From Pipra filicauda (lineage: Eukaryota; Chordata; Aves; Passeriformes; Pipridae): 64,000 bases of DNA. The position numbers were made by a program, and so were the translations under genes. The notes beneath the pieces are model-generated. The model ran no database searches. It was not told where the DNA came from and saw only the letters and a list, made by a program, of their open reading frames with translations. Location of the stretch: contig NW_024104376.1 of NCBI RefSeq assembly GCF_003945595.2, positions 2,170,001 to 2,234,000 on the forward strand, given 5' to 3'. How positions within the stretch are numbered: the first letter of the stretch is position 1; the number at the start of each line of letters is the position of its first letter. Shown here in pieces: positions 45,101 to 55,300 of this stretch.

Positions 45101-47180
45101 AGCCATCATCAGCACTGCAGCTCTGGGCATTCCATGTCCACGACACAGATCTCCTGCTCCCCAGGTGCACATTTCTGTGTGGCATCAGGTATAAAATAAC
45201 GATGCTCAGTGTTTTACAGGGCTGTGCAATCTCTGGAGAACGCTGCATCTGAGGCATAACATGATCTTACAATTTGCTTTTAACAATACCCCAGGGCTTT
45301 GACAGGATAGATGTGGCATCTCCAGTCCTCAGCACTATCACAGAACACACAGTGAGAGCAGACTAACAGACTAGTCACGGCTTATCAGTCAAGGAAACAA
45401 TCTACCCCTTGGGGTCCTGCAAACTAAACCTTCCAAATGCATAGCAAGGGTTAAAATTTTGTTAGGCACTTTAGGAGAGGAGTGTTTTAGAAGCGAGAAG
45501 TTGCTATACATATTTAAGCACATCATTCAGTTCCCCAGTACAAACATGAAAAGAGGAAGAAAAACTGATATTACAATCTTACTCCTATTAAAGAATTCTT
45601 CCTCTGTAACTACCTTTTGCATGGTCTTTATCCAGCTGATTGGCCACTTTCTTCCACTCTTCCATCTGTTCTTGAAGTGGGTTTATCAGACAGTCAATTA
45701 AAGCACTAATTTTGTTGGAAAAACACAAAGAGCAATCAAATCCTGCAGATGCCCCTATTCTTACAGAGAGATCCAAGGTCAATATTGGAGTATTTTTACT
45801 TTTTGCTGTGACAGCTACCAGTGCCACAATGTAAATATCAGAACATAAAAATGTTTACACTGGAGAAAGCAGAAGAAAGAACTGGATCAAAAAAAAAAGT
45901 AAAAATCCACATCACAAGATAACCAGAATTACTGCGCAGAAGTTCAGGACAGTGAGGAACAGAGAATAAAGCAGAGGAGTGACCCAAAACAGGTCAATGT
46001 AAACAGTTAGATCCTACTCAGCTGTCACACAGTTTAAATGGATACTCTGGAGACCAGAAAGGTTCACGAAGCCATGAAGATTATAAACTTAAATAACACA
46101 TTTATATACACAAGAAGACAGCAGTTGTACAACAGAACAACATCCTGGCCAATGATGGGCCTCACCTCGCACCAGTGGAGCCCATGATACAGCACCAGCA
46201 ATCCTGCGCTAATTAATGAGACTGGGATCAAATCATTTAAATAGCTAACTCTCGGGTAACTGGAGACTAAAGTTGTCTCTTCACAGCCAATTTCTTAAAA
46301 ATCCTTATTTTAAAATAATCAGAAAAATCACAGAATGGTTTGGGTTGGAAGGGACCTTAAAGGTCATCTAGTTCCAATTCCCCTGCCATGGACAAGGACA
46401 CCTTCCACTAGACCAGGTTGCTCAGGGCCCCATCCAACCTGGCCTTGAATACTTCCAAAGATGGTGGAAAAAGGGAAAAAACAAACCAGGTCACCAGCAA
46501 ATGGTGAAGCATCATTTTTTTTCACCTCAGGTCAAGTATAACTTGCAAGTCTGGTTAAAAAGCACACATGCAAACTACAACTTGTACAAATTGTTTTTGT
46601 ACAGCCCAGCTTACATATGAGCTAATCCTCTCTCATAACCTCTACAGTCTAACTTCAACAGCAAAAAGGGAATGAGAGAATTTGCCTTTTCCACACTCAT
46701 TTGCTGAAAGTTTTTTTTCTTGGTCACAAGCTGTTTGGGCTCTCCAGTAAGCTGAGGAAGCAGCACAACATGCTGCTGCTGCCTTAAAACTTAGTAATAA
46801 AGCTTGAAGTCCTGAAACAAAGACAGGTCAGTTGGTCACATCAGCAGCCGCCTGCTCAGCACTGAGTATCAGGAACTGACAGTGGGAATTTGCAGCATAT
46901 AGAGGTGATTTGAGGTGACTAGCCCAGCCCCCAGAATATGCAGTGAAATCCTGCATGTTCACAGCACCTAATGTGCTGTGGGGCAGAGAAAAATTGCTGT
47001 TCTCAGTGACATCAGCTGAGAAGCCAATGCTGGTGGACAGCTTCAGCATCAGAAAGATGAACCTCCAGTGCCAGGCCAGGTAGGGAGCCACTCACCTTGA
47101 GAACTGCCGGAGTTTCGACTCTATACTTCTGTGCCTCATACACATCCTGGTGAGAGCAGACCCAATCTCTCTGGTACCAC
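14469..47180 (-). CDS. MTSS1: MTSS1 (MIM), I-BAR and WH2 domain actin/membrane regulator; 12 coding exons, 5' end off the right edge
   Basis: Twelve minus-strand exons join in phase to about 720 residues ending in a stop at 14469-14471. They match vertebrate MTSS1 (metastasis suppressor 1, missing-in-metastasis) from the middle of the IMD/I-BAR domain (GTREIGSALTRMCMRHRSIE) to the C-terminus. In order: remainder of the helical I-BAR domain, which binds PI(4,5)P2 and bends membrane outward (exons 47096 to 31305); a Ser-rich region (VILDLKGSDYSWSYQTPPSS onward); a proline-rich stretch (PIPIKTPVIPVKTPTVPDIP), the region reported to bind cortactin; and a C-terminal WH2 motif (MLNAIRRGVKLKKTTTN) that binds G-actin. 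The protein acts at the cell cortex in protrusions, dendrites and cilia (family knowledge). Roughly 69 N-terminal residues, three exons in human, are missing. Confidence 0.96.
15161..16382 (-). other. MTSS1: MTSS1 intron before last coding exon
   Basis: 1,222-nt intron without recognised repeats or exons. Confidence 0.7.
16383..16545 (-). CDS. MTSS1: MTSS1 window exon 11
   Basis: 163 nt encoding QGEEMEACEELALALSRGLQ, then LDTQRSSRDSLQCSSGYSTQ and TTTPCCSEDTIPSQ. The acceptor is a triple AAG-CAG-CAG run, so the first residue may be Gln-Gln, Gln or none. The version with one Gln keeps the human length (human has Pro here). The donor is GTACCC. Confidence 0.94.
16889..17053 (-). CDS. MTSS1: MTSS1 window exon 10
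   Basis: 165 nt encoding DWAKPGPYDQPMVNTLQRRK, then EKREPDLNGGAQSGAPVTPE and EAQRPRSMTVSAATR. The donor is AGG|GTGAAG and the acceptor TTTCCTTAG. The basic stretch RRKEKR is conserved with human. Confidence 0.95.
17054..19134 (-). other. MTSS1: MTSS1 intron between window exons 9 and 10
   Basis: 2,081-nt intron. Open frames at 17761-18030 and 18355-18726 have no recognised homology. No mobile element is seen. Confidence 0.7.
19135..19329 (-). CDS. MTSS1: MTSS1 window exon 9
   Basis: 195 nt, phase 0, encoding LSNGFYHCSLSSDPSVASVG, then AGPFPHFPPVSRAWTRAPSA, then LLPDYVHYYTIGPGMFPSSK and IPSWK. The last third is close to human; the middle has diverged. The donor GTTTGT is weak and the acceptor is TTTCCAG. 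Confidence 0.95.
19330..20316 (-). other. MTSS1: MTSS1 intron between window exons 8 and 9
   Basis: 987-nt intron. A-rich on the plus strand next to the acceptor at 19330 (hence pyrimidine-rich in the transcript). Nothing else is recognised. Confidence 0.7.
20317..20436 (-). CDS. MTSS1: MTSS1 window exon 8 (serine-rich)
   Basis: 120 nt, phase 0 at both ends, encoding NSSSSASSEASETCQSVSEC then SSPTSVSSGSTMGAWASTDK. The acceptor is ACGCTGCAG and the donor GTGAAA. Being frame-neutral it can be skipped without frameshift. The preceding 100 nt of intron is pyrimidine-rich on this strand. Confidence 0.94.
22540..22557 (-). CDS. MTSS1: Candidate 18-nt MTSS1 microexon (PNQNIS)
   Basis: CCAAACCAGAACATCAGT is preceded by a strong acceptor (TCTTCGTTTTTTTTTCCTAG) and followed by donor GTGAGT. 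The flanking exons (28118 and 20317) are phase 0 at this junction; inclusion would add PNQNIS between APNQ and NSSSS without changing the frame. I do not recall this segment in the human protein, so it could be bird-specific or a chance pairing of sites. Confidence 0.35.
24307..24373. repeat. T/G-rich low-complexity tract
   Basis: Runs of TTTTTTGTTTGTTTGG type alternate with T-only runs inside an MTSS1 intron. No clear repeat unit. Confidence 0.6.
28118..28328 (-). CDS. MTSS1: MTSS1 window exon 7 (serine-rich region)
   Basis: 211 nt encoding SLNSVNSSDSRSSGSHSHSP, then SSHYRYRSSNLPQQAPMRLS, then SVSSHDSGFMSQDAFQSKSP and SPMPPEAPNQ. Its acceptor is a CAG-CAG tandem (NAGNAG), so a version one Ser shorter is possible. 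The donor is GTACGT. The upstream intron end is a very long pyrimidine tract. Confidence 0.96.
28329..28398 (-). promoter_or_regulatory. MTSS1: Extended polypyrimidine tract before MTSS1 window exon 7
   Basis: On the MTSS1 strand about 70 nt upstream of the acceptor is nearly all C and T, including CTTTTCCTCTCCCCTTTCC and TTTCTCTG. Such CU-rich tracts are binding platforms for PTB proteins as well as U2AF. Effect on splicing is an inference. Confidence 0.55.
28480..28498. repeat. TA microsatellite
   Basis: About nine TA units in a row, interrupted and resumed shortly after (ACATATATATC). Located in an MTSS1 intron. Confidence 0.8.
30327..30424 (-). CDS. MTSS1: MTSS1 window exon 6 (post-I-BAR Ser/Pro region)
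   Basis: 98 nt encoding VILDLKGSDYSWSYQTPPSS then PSTTMSRKSSVC plus two bases of a Ser codon. The segment GSDYSWSYQTPPSSP is shared with MTSS1L. The donor is GTAAGT. Confidence 0.96.
30425..32667 (-). other. MTSS1: MTSS1 introns flanking window exon 5
   Basis: Two introns (30425-31304 and 31413-32667) on either side of the exon at 31305-31412. A T-run near 30728 and ordinary AT-rich sequence are present; no mobile element or extra exon is recognised. Confidence 0.7.
31305..31412 (-). CDS. MTSS1: MTSS1 window exon 5 (end of I-BAR domain)
   Basis: 108 nt, phase 0, encoding EEEISMLGEITHLQTISDDL then KSLTMDPHKLPSSSEQ. It closes the I-BAR domain. The acceptor is TCTTTTCAG and the donor GTCAGC. 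Confidence 0.96.
32668..32825 (-). CDS. MTSS1: MTSS1 window exon 4 (I-BAR domain)
   Basis: 158 nt encoding GRGDIQPQLDSALQDVNDKY, LLLEETEKQAVRKALIEERG and RFCAFISMLRPVI. It starts in phase 1 and ends on a codon boundary. The donor is GTAAGA and the acceptor TGCATACAG. Confidence 0.96.
38044..38055 (-). CDS. MTSS1: Candidate 12-nt MTSS1 microexon (AEAL insert in I-BAR loop)
   Basis: CTGAGGCTCTGG is flanked by a pyrimidine-containing acceptor with two TGC motifs just upstream (ATGCGCACCTGCCTGACAG) and a near-perfect donor (GG|GTAAGT). Flanking exons are both phase 1, and inclusion keeps the frame, turning KKAKK-GRGDIQ into KKAKK-AEAL-GRGDIQ. The paralogue MTSS1L (ABBA), from memory, has extra residues at the same place (KKARKELLGKGDLQ). 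TGC motifs close to the acceptor are typical of SRRM4-dependent neural microexons. No transcript evidence is available here. Confidence 0.6.
38505..38595. repeat. Perfect 13-bp inverted repeat enclosing AT-rich hairpins
   Basis: CTTTTTGATGTTC at 38505-38517 and GAACATCAAAAAG at 38583-38595 are exact reverse complements. Between them GCAATTA pairs with TAATTGC, and ATTAAC-AGATT-GTTAAT forms a third stem. The enclosed sequence is rich in TAATTA-type homeodomain cores. Role unknown. Confidence 0.7.
43814..43888 (-). CDS. MTSS1: MTSS1 window exon 3 (I-BAR domain, basic helix)
   Basis: 75 nt encoding EYKKARQEIKKKSSDTLKLQ then KKAKK, phase 1 at both ends. The Lys-rich face is the kind of surface I-BAR domains use to bind acidic lipid. 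It is followed, in transcript order, by a 10.99 kb intron that holds the 12-nt microexon candidate. Confidence 0.96.
43889..45613 (-). other. MTSS1: MTSS1 intron between window exons 2 and 3
   Basis: 1,725-nt intron with an A-rich stretch at about 44492-44521 followed by a short ATGTATAC-type repeat. Nothing else is recognised. Confidence 0.7.
45614..45705 (-). CDS. MTSS1: MTSS1 window exon 2 (I-BAR domain)
   Basis: 92 nt encoding ALIDCLINPLQEQMEEWKKV then ANQLDKDHAK, a long amphipathic helix of the I-BAR fold. The acceptor is AAAATTAG and the donor GTAGTT. Confidence 0.96.
45706..47095 (-). other. MTSS1: MTSS1 intron between window exons 1 and 2
   Basis: 1,390-nt intron containing the CR1 fragment at 46326-46465. 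No other element is recognised. Confidence 0.7.
46326..46465 (-). mobile_element. CR1 LINE 3'-end fragment
   Basis: The plus strand reads AATCACAGAATGGTTTGGG, TTGGAAGGGACCTTAAAGG and TCATCTAGTTCCAATTCCCC, then CCATCCAACCTGGCCTTGAA. This is the characteristic CR1 3' end of a different subfamily from the copies at 3.9 kb and 61.8 kb. About 140 bp, minus orientation, no coding content. Confidence 0.93.
47096..47180 (-). CDS. MTSS1: MTSS1 window exon 1 (I-BAR domain)
   Basis: 85 nt encoding GGTREIGSALTRMCMRHRSI then ESKLRQFS with split codons at both ends; the first Gly uses one base from an exon outside the window. The acceptor is TTTTTCAG and the donor GTGAGT. This is the fourth coding exon by human comparison. 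Confidence 0.95.
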
Positions 47181-49089
47181 CTGAAAAACAAAAAACAAAA
47201 GGCAGGTGAGACCCCGATGAGATTCCCACCTGTGGTGTAGAGGCATAAGAACCAGGAGGCAGGTGCCAAGCCTTCCAGAGCAACTGTAAAACAAATTACT
47301 AGTAACTGTAGAATCAACCAGGCTATTAACAGGGCAGACCTCAGGGGTATCTGCCACCTCAGGAAGAGATTAATTCCTGTTTACCAAGAGACCAGAACTG
47401 AACAATTAAACATGAATAATACGCAGTTCTTCCCAGCACTTTTCTGTGCCATGAGGTCCAACTCCATGGCAGAAGAGTTAAAAGTGCCTGAAGATGTCAA
47501 GAGCCAAGAAGCAAAGCTGGCACAAGGGGATCTATAGAGAGCTGGGCATCTATAGAGAGTTTATTTACACATTTTGGAAATAAACCTAGGGGATTCGATC
47601 CAATTTTCCCATCTCTGGATTCTTTAGATCCAGTGCCTCAAAGGGATTCTGCTCCTCTGGGATATGTGCCCGATCCCACATGCCGCAGGTCCCAGCATTG
47701 CCAGGAGGTGGCGCCGTTCGCTGCAGCCCCTCGCGCATCCCACAGGTGGGACAACCAGCGGTTTTCCAAGTGTTCCTCCTCCCAAGCTGTGCCTTCCGAA
47801 AACACACATTCTTTCATTCCCCACTTCAATCAGCATTACCAACTCTGACCAGCCCATCAAATTTCGATATAACTTTGTTTTGGTTAGTTGCTAGGTTTGG
47901 TAATTGCTTGGTTCCCATTTGCAAGTCAAATCTACTATTTTCAGGGTAACAAACATCAACCTTCGTACAAAATGTTTCCAAAATGCAGTGCTCTCTGCAA
48001 CACTGAATATATCAGCAACTATTTAAAAGACCTATTTGATTATTAGAATAACTTTGGACTTGTATCACAAACTAAAATCTTCCTTAGCCTTTAAAAACGA
48101 CATTGCCCAAGTAAAAAAAAAAAAAAAATCTTCCCAAGAAACTTGAAAATTTTTGATCATTTGAGTTTTTCAAACATGAAAAAAAGTCACCATCTTCCTG
48201 CATTCTTGTGAAATTAAATCCTGCGCCCACAAAATGGCTGTGGAACAAAGACACTAAATAACTGGAACAAACTGCGGCTATTTGGTATTTTCCATTGTTC
48301 AAAAAGATAAACAGAAAGTCCTTTGTGACTTGCCCAATTACTCATGTTTTTATAAGGAGCTATTGAAATAATATTATTTAGTAACACTGAAGAGCTGTAG
48401 CCTCTCTGCATACGAGTGCTTGGGAATAGCATACGGACTCCAGCCTGTGGAAGAGATGGATCCAAACCCATCTCTTCCGGTGATGCTGCACTTGCACACG
48501 CTGTGACAGACTCTGGTAACTTGAAAAGCAATACAGAGGATGGAGAGAGGCATAACAGAGAGAAAACAACTGGAGAAAGAGGACAACATCCACAACAAAA
48601 CATCTTTATCCCAAAACATGGGCATTTTTCTCTGGAGCCAGTGGCAAATAAAAGTAATTTTATTTCAGAGCTCAATATGGCACAACTCCAATGACAGAGA
48701 AGGAGAAATGAAGCAAAAACTTCCATGGCCATCAGCAGAGTAATTCTGAATCGAGTTTAAGCAGAAGGTAGGTTTTTCAGGTTGAAAACTCACTGACATA
48801 CTGGAATATTAAATACTGTCAATGGTTAAGTGACACTGCTTTCCTAAGTCTGTTATATGAAAAAGGAAGGGTCATACCAGAACAATGATAAGGAAATAAG
48901 GTACCATGTGTTTTGGAGACTAGGAAATGAGGGCCAGTTACTGTTAATATTAAAATGCAAGATAACAGAATTTTACCTGAAACACCAACAACCAAAGTAT
49001 AAATATATCCCCTCAATATACAGTACAGATGGGCAGGCAAGGTCAGCCAAACAGCAATACAAAGTTTGGCCTATACACTGGTAGTTGAG

Positions 49090-49177
49090 CTGGTTTAAAA
49101 AACAAAGAAAAACCAAACCAAAACAAAAAACCCAAACCAAACCAAACAAAAAAACCCCTCAAAAATAACAAAAAAAC

Positions 49178-49208
<31 letters not shown>

Positions 49209-49216
49209 CCAAACAA

Positions 49217-49287
<71 letters not shown>

Positions 49288-49340
49288 AAAAAAAAAAAAC
49301 CCAACCAAACCAAAAACCCAACCCACAACAAAAATAAATA
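49090..49340. repeat. A/C-rich simple repeat with 69-nt poly-A run
   Basis: AACC/AAAC units, then an (AAC)n run at about 49179-49209, then an uninterrupted run of 69 A (49218-49286), then AACC units again. On the minus strand this makes long Phe and Val open frames that are artefacts. Confidence 0.95.
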
Positions 49341-52300
49341 AAGCCTGGAATAAAAAGGTTATTACATAGAAAAAAAACAAACTAAACTTGTTGGGAATGA
49401 GGGGGCTGCTGGTTCTCCCCACCTTTTAAAACTTCCTGTTAACCATGAAGTGTTTACACAAACATGGAAAGATGAGGTGTTAATTTAATTCTGTGAATAA
49501 AGACTATTCTAACAAAGTGAAAGTAAGGGAGAAAAAATGGTTTGGAGAAATTTTTAATGTCAATTCTGGAAACAGGGTGTTCCAGAAGATGGGTTTAGGA
49601 TTCTGCTCAGGAAAGAGAATGAGGGGTGCTGCTGGAAAGTTTGGGAGGGCTAAGCCAGCACCTCAGCTTGGTCATCATGGACTCAGGGAGGGCTGTGGGG
49701 AGTGGGTCAGGGCTGGCAAAGGTCACCGGACTAAAGGAAGGACAGTACGGGCCCATCTTGTCCCACACCTGAATCCTGCTGCTTCTCCTAAATGTATTAA
49801 GTACTCCAACAGCACTGGAGTTAAACAGAGCTTTACCTTCCTGATCCCAACTATATTAACTGTCAAGAATACAAATGCTTCCTGAGAAAGCAAGAAAAAG
49901 TTAAATACGGGCCTCTCAACATCCTTTGATTTACTGAGCTGGAGCACTGTGGCCATCACCGATGTAGTCAGCTGTTCCTCCAGGAACACCTGCAGTGCAA
50001 AGGATTTATCTCAACTTTCAGAAGGAGATTTCAGCAAAGGCTAGTTCTCACGAGCAGAACTGCACTGATGTTCCTGTTTCCAAATCTGGGATCAGCTGGC
50101 TACACAAACTGGCAGAAGGGAATCTGTACCACTGCAGTGGTTTGAAAATATCCAAACACAACAAGGGATGGTAGCTTGGATTTCTTTCACCCAATCTCAG
50201 CTGCAGTGAACAAGAGTAACATATGCTTCACATAAATTACTCACAGCAGCAGCAGGTGGCCAAAGCGTGTACTCTGCACACAGAGATGGACCTCACAAGC
50301 AGCATTAATGTGTGTGCAAGTCCCGGTACTGGCTACACACCCGAGTAGTCAAAATCTAGGAAGGAGTTTATTGCACTGGGCAGTGCCACGGTCATACAAA
50401 ACTTGCTTCAGCCTCCAACTTAATTTATTGTTTATATTTTCAAATACCTGCTCCAAAAGCGACCAATTGCGTACTGACTCAAGGACAGAGCCATGAGCTG
50501 GGCAGGCAGAAGACCAGTGTAGATAACTTCTTTTTCAGTGCCATCAACCCACACAGTGGCAAAAAGAGCATCTGACAGAGAAGTCCATCAGGATTATGCT
50601 GAACGCACTGCCCATCTCCACTTCACTTACAAACAGGTCTCTGGAAGAAAGTTATGGCATTCTCCGGTATTCTCCAACTTCCCAAAAAGAAATACTGAGG
50701 CCACACTAGTAAACTTTTCATCAACCCACGAGTATGTTGGAGGGGTGACCTGGGCTCCATTCACCGCTCTGCAGCTATGCAAGTCAAACTGCAGTGCCTG
50801 AGACTCTCAGTTTATGAAATGAGGCTGTGAATTATCTGCTTCTCTGACATACCGTAATAATTCATCCATTAAGGCAAACAATGCCTGGGAACAGTGTAAA
50901 GTAATACTTCGAAACCGGAGATGAGAGCTGTATTCATCAGAATTCCCACTCAGAGAAAGTGGCTTAACAAAACGCTCCTGTCAAATTTGATTAGAAAGTG
51001 GGTGATAACATCAGCCTGATTTCTCATAAGTAAAAGGTGACTCTGCAAGGCAAAACGTGCTTTTGCTCTCACCTGCTTCTTCCTTTCCTGCCTAAGCCTG
51101 TAAAAGATCACAAACTTTTTTCATGTAAGATAATTAAATGAAAGTCTGTGGATCACTACACTACAATGAGTCCACTATAAAGGCATCAATGATTTTCTTT
51201 TGATGCTTGTTTGTCATTCAACATTGCAGAGAGACAACAGGGACAGATTGTAGGAAAGAGACTCAATTGTTTTATTGGAGTCATTATGTTTGTGTTTAAT
51301 GATGATCATATATCAAGGAAATGATTATTTGATGAAATGTGCAGCTGTACAACTGCATGGCCTCTATATAACAACTTGCTACAATCAACCTCTTATCTTC
51401 CTCCTCTCCCTTCACTGCTGAGCAACTGCAGCAGGCTCAGAAGATGCTGCCTTTCAGGAAGTGCCTTTAAGACTCCAACTTGTTAACGAGTTTATCTTTG
51501 TCTTCAAGGGCGTAGTCCAAATGTTTCAGCTACTTCCCTCTTTCCAAAAAGGGAGAGAATGATGAAAAATGGGTGTAATACGTTTGTACTTTCAAAGTTA
51601 TCAGAAGAGGCTTCCATTTTTGAGTAAAGATTAAAGCAGGAGTGGAACGGAGGCTGGATTATTAAATACAACTCTGAACACGGAGGCTATGACAGGATGA
51701 CTAACAGTAGGACATTTTAAGTTAATGGCCATTACTCAACCCTTATCCAAATTCACGCTGGTAGAAGAGCAAGCAGTTTCCATCACTAATTACATGTGAC
51801 ATGGACCTTGATCTTACAAAACTTTTTATGTGGATGTCTCCATGAAACTCAAGAATGATGGGATCAGTTCCAGGGTGTTACAGAAGACAAGAGGAAAAAT
51901 GAGGGCTTTTGCCTAAAAGTGACTAGCACAGGGGCAAGTCACTACTGGGACACAAGTAAGCAATCACTACTGGGACAGAAACCTGGAAGTGGAGCTACGG
52001 GAGCACTTTATGTTTCAGGGTGTCAATGGCTCCCAGGTAGGGCTTGTAAATTGGAAAAACACATCAAGAACTGCAGAAAATAAAAGGATCTTGTTCCGCA
52101 TCTACCAGTCAGAAAAAGAAAACAGGACACCCTTAGTCCTACAGCTCCTATGAGCCTTTATGAGTAACACTTTATATTAAAGTTTCTGAAAGCTGCTGCA
52201 GAAAAAAAACCCCTATTTACGGAACTTTTTTTAAATTTAATTTAGACATACTTCAGAGGAGACTGGATCAACAAATGCAGATTCAAGGTCAAGCTCACCT

Positions 52301-55300
52301 ATGAATTTTAGACTAACCAGATTTAACAAAGAAACTCTGGCAGGCCATTGTCATATACCACACTGCTGTGGTTGCCATTGCAAAGGAACAGATTGTTTGC
52401 AATGTTCAGTCAAGTGCCTTTTGGGCAAATTACTCGGAAAACATATTTACAGAGGCCTGCTATGAAGTTGTCACATTTGCCAGAGCCCCACACAGTCCCA
52501 TTGAGAGAAAAACGCATTACAGGGTTTATTTTCTTGTTTGCTGAAGAAACTAGCATTTGTTCATGGATGGGACTAACATTTTCTCAAACTGCACTTTCAC
52601 TGATCTTAAAGGAAGGGGATCTTAAGGAGAAGACTGGCAGTGGCAGTTAGTTAAAGCAGCAAAAGAACCAAAGGAACAGGAAACCTGAACCACCCCTAGC
52701 CTGCAGCCTGCCCTGGCAACTGCCAGCTTTCGGAAGTCCTTAAAACAGACTATGACCATGTTCTTTGCTAAAGAACATGCCAGAAAGCTCTTGTGACTTC
52801 TTCTGATCTAGCTTATTCCTCTGCTAAGCAGCATTTTTGCTTACACTAGCTGTTCTCCAAGCAGAGCACTGGGCAAAATCCTCACCCCAGAGGAGTCAAC
52901 ATGAGCAGTGCCAATAAAGAAGCAGGGTCCGAATTTCACTCATGCACACAGAGGTCACTACACAGTCCATCCAACATATAAATACAGTCATGAACCAACT
53001 CTGTTCTGATCTCTGGACAGTTTAGGTTTAGCCAGCCTTCGGCACATGAATGAAAAGCTCTCCTGTGGCCCTTTGCTTTGAAAGAGGCCACACACAGGTG
53101 GCCAAAAACGCTTTGGGACAGTTTAAGTTATCATAGGACACATTGGTTCAATTTTTGAGAAACTAAGAAGTCTGTCATTGATTCACGAAATTGTAAGAGA
53201 CACAAAATGCATCACTGAACTGTGATATCCTGTTAGGGAGCAGTAAAAGTCCAAGCAGAAATATTTGCCAGTAACAAAATCCTCAAGTCTGAGGTGTTTG
53301 TGCCAGGAGTGCAAGCTGGATTGGTCCCTCCTCCTCTCCCTTTCACAAACAGTGCTGCCAGCACAGACAGCAGCATTTTTATTCTGGTGATTTCTTTCAA
53401 GAATTAATATGCATCCCTCCTCACAGGTGCTTGTTGCTCATTTTTATGAGCCCAGAGTTCTGCATCAAGGTTTTAACGCCACAAAACAACACATCATTAG
53501 AAACAGATTTGCTTAGAAGACCAAATGCCACACTTGTATTTTCCAAGGGCCATTATTTATATTTTATTCTTTGGAATACAAATAATTTCAGTACCGAAAA
53601 CGTACAGGGCCTGCTAAACACCTGTACTCACAATGAAGCTGTGCCCACTAACACTGTCCATACCTTTTCCTCATTTCTTTTCAAATTTATAGAAAAATGT
53701 ATTTCTGGAATCATTCTATAAACAGCTCCATAAACCTAACAGTCTTAATGTGAGCAGATCCCACTGCATTGCTCCGAATGCTACACCCACTAATGGCTCA
53801 AGGAAGGCAGGTGACATGAGTCACCAAGCTCGCTCTCCAATAAAAAAAGGAGCACGCTAATAAAAAGGACTCTGTGATGAAAAGGGAATTCCTGAGGCTG
53901 CTAAAGAACGTGAGGCCAAGCCTGTGCACTATCTTAGAGTAATCCCTCACCTATGCAGCATTCCAGAGCTGAGCTGCCAGCAAATGAGTATCCAAGGGCC
54001 AGCTCCATCAGCCAGGGATACTCACTGCACTGAGGACCACACTGCACTGCGTGCTCCAGATGGTGGAAAGATGGAGATCTGGTTCAGGCCTATTTAGATA
54101 GCCAGACTCATTGATCTCTATACCTTCATGAATTTGGCTCTAAATGAACATTTAATGTCAGCCCAATATGGGCCAAAAAGGCAATAACTCACGATACTTA
54201 TGTTCTTCTGAAGTACCAGTCTTTATTTCGTCTGGGCCCAGCGATGAGCTGTGATGTAATCTGATTAGAGGCCAGCAGTATTCAATGAGGGAAAGGGATA
54301 ATACACTTACAGCAAATGGCTTGGAACGCCAAGTGCAATTCCACTGCACACTCGGCAGCACATGCACTGCTTATTTTGAATTGACAACTTCCACAGAGGC
54401 TGTAAAAAGCCTAGAAGCTCTCCCTCCTCTGTGTTTAGGTATTGGCCTTCTAAACATCTCTAGCCCCAGAAGCCAAAAGCCCCTTAACTCTGGTCTCCCG
54501 ACCACCTGTGCTGCTGATCCCAATCCAGCAAGGATTCCAGCTACTACGAAATGGCTGCTGCCTCCAAAGCAAAATCAAGCACCACCAGGACAAGCAGGTG
54601 CAAAAAGCAGAAGAAAAGTTTATTTTTAAATCGAAGTCAGCAGATCTAACTGAAACCCCACAGCAAGCAGATTTGCAGAATAAGGCAGTGCTATTTTTAT
54701 ATGCTGTCACTTCTTCCACCAGAGCTTGCTTCCTTTAGTGAATGGAGGGAAAGATCACGGAGGGACAAAGGGAGGTAAATATCATTCAAACTACCACAAG
54801 AAATTATCAGTTCAAGAAATTTTAGAGAAAGTCTGTTGTTTTTCAGTTAGTTATACAGAGACACATTATCATTGACCCATCAAAAGTCTCAGTGCACACC
54901 TAAGAACTGAGTGCAGCATCTCAGTCCCTGGGCACAAGGGGAAGCTCTGCCCCTGCCCCAAGTATTCAGGGATGTGGTTCCCTCTCACTGAAGCAAACCT
55001 GTGCCTTTGCTCAGAGTTAATGATCTCTAACTACAACAGGCACATACATATGGGGGGGTGTACTGGAGGTGATGCTTCAAAAGGCAATACATATATCTTC
55101 ATTCAGGTACTTTCTCAATGCAGCTGCTCTGTGTGATCCAAATTTAAAAACTGTCTCAAATATTTATTGGAATAGCCACGGCTTAACTTCATCCCTACTG
55201 ACTGATTCAGTGCAACTCCAAACTCATTTCAACATGGCTTGGTAGAAGCCTTCTTGGTAGAAGAGATTAAAAACACACTGACTTTGCAGACTTCTACTCT

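Noticed and set aside
49043..49422. Minus-strand open frames rich in Phe and Val
   Set aside because: Translations of the poly-A and AAC simple repeat.
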